From NCBI GenBank assembly GCA_947461915.1, contig CANHNG010000131.1, positions 1 to 5,738 on the forward strand: 5,738 nucleotides of DNA, written 5' to 3'. The stretch is from Flavobacteriaceae bacterium (GTDB taxonomy: Bacteria > Bacteroidota > Bacteroidia > Flavobacteriales > Flavobacteriaceae). Below are positions 5,128 to 5,738 of the stretch, piece by piece. Numbering within the stretch: position 1 is the stretch's first letter; the number at the start of each line of letters is the position of its first letter. Below the pieces are notes generated by a model, which saw nothing but the letters and a program-made list of their open reading frames with translations, had not been told where the DNA came from and did no database searches. A program made the position numbers and the translations under genes.

Positions 5128-5738
5128 ATGTCAGATTTTAAAAATCCCAAAACCCATAATTGGTTCGCATCTTGGTTCGACACTCCTTATTATCACATTC
5201 TTTATAAAGAAAGAAATTATAGAGAAGCCCAAATTTTCATGGACAATTTGACACACTATCTCAATCTTCCTGAGAAAGCAAAAGTGTTAGATTTGGCTTG
5301 TGGCAAAGGACGTCATGCCATTTATTTGAACCAGTTGGGCTATGAAGTTGTGGGTGTTGATTTGTCTGAAAACAGTATTATTGAGGCCAATAAAAACCAG
5401 AATGAAACGCTTCATTTTCAGGTTCATGACATGCGGGAAACTTTTGAAGATAAATTTGATGCCATATTCAATTTGTTTACTAGTTTTGGTTATTTCGAAA
5501 ATGACGAAGACAACCTGACCACTTTGAAGGCAATGAAAGAAACCCTAACGGAATATGGTTTTGCCGTAATTGATTTTATGAACGTTAACCAGGTCATTGC
5601 GAATTTAGTTCCGGAAGAAGTCAAAACTGTTGAAAACATTGATTTTCACATCAAACGCTATGTGAGTGAAGGCCATATTTACAAGGAAATTGACTTTGAA
5701 GACCAAGGCGAGAAATTTCATTTTACCGAAAAAGTAAT
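5128..5738 (+). CDS. Class I SAM-dependent methyltransferase (partial, runs off right edge)
   Basis: An uninterrupted frame of 203 codons begins at ATG 5128 and has no stop before the window ends, so the C-terminus is missing. The product begins MSDFKNPKTHNWFASWFD. The methyltransferase core carries motif I VLDLACGKGRHA (53-64) for the SAM methionine part and motif II GYEVVGVDLS (71-80), whose D78 should bind the SAM ribose. HDMR (100-103) and FDAIFNLFTSFGYF (110-123) follow as motif III/IV. There is no NPPY, so it is unlike the neighbouring RNA enzyme and belongs to the broad Methyltransf_25/11 type, whose substrates range over small molecules and lipids. The substrate cannot be told from the sequence. 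It is divergent from the THUMP methyltransferase, with 67 nt between the start codons. Confidence 0.9.
   Translation, partial: MSDFKNPKTHNWFASWFDTPYYHILYKERNYREAQIFMDNLTHYLNLPEKAKVLDLACGKGRHAIYLNQLGYEVVGVDLSENSIIEANKNQNETLHFQVHDMRETFEDKFDAIFNLFTSFGYFENDEDNLTTLKAMKETLTEYGFAVIDFMNVNQVIANLVPEEVKTVENIDFHIKRYVSEGHIYKEIDFEDQGEKFHFTEKV

Noticed and set aside
5061..5183. An in-frame ATG at 5183 that would extend the THUMP methyltransferase to 432 residues
   Set aside because: The extension overlaps the start of the divergent methyltransferase gene and both promoter elements, and family similarity begins only after the ATG at 5060.
1..5738. CRISPR array, tRNA or rRNA gene, insertion sequence, defence system
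   Set aside because: No regularly spaced direct repeats, no RNA gene signatures, no transposase and no terminal repeats with target duplication were seen on either strand.

Overview
The window is a low-GC, AT-rich stretch of a chromosome that looks like Flavobacterium or a close relative in Bacteroidota. Three things point there. Start codons are preceded by A-rich leaders without Shine-Dalgarno sequences. Promoter-like elements match the Bacteroidota TTG / TAnnTTTG pattern rather than the E. coli -10. The proteins (GrpE, a DnaJ with a reduced zinc finger, PepT, a THUMP methyltransferase) read like flavobacterial versions. The genus is inferred from recalled family features, not from a search.

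Left part (1-2073): an AT-rich upstream region leads to a well-formed promoter (206-238), then grpE (260-853) and dnaJ (895-2016) in one transcription unit, closed by a strong intrinsic terminator (2037-2072). GrpE and DnaJ are the nucleotide exchange factor and J-domain co-chaperone of DnaK; dnaK itself is not in the window. The 41-nt gap between the two genes holds an imperfect GC-rich hairpin that resembles a decayed REP-type palindrome.

Middle (2074-3618): a 165-nt non-coding stretch full of overlapping inverted repeats separates dnaJ from the convergent pepT gene (2239-3507, minus strand), a complete M20 tripeptidase with all metal ligands. pepT has its own -7-type promoter element and a short palindrome at its start.

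Right part (3619-5738): a minus-strand pair consists of a THUMP-domain RNA methyltransferase (3885-5060) followed 29 nt later by a small two-helix membrane protein of unknown function (3619-3855). A second, unrelated class I SAM methyltransferase (5128 to beyond the right edge) is transcribed divergently. The two methyltransferase genes share a 67-nt intergenic region in which two perfect TAnnTTTG elements stand back to back.

Overall this is ordinary core-genome content. I see no mobile element, CRISPR array, RNA gene, defence system or clearly new system. The points worth a second look are the DnaJ that keeps only one of two zinc centres, the decayed repeat between grpE and dnaJ, the nested inverted repeats after dnaJ, and the palindromes at promoters.
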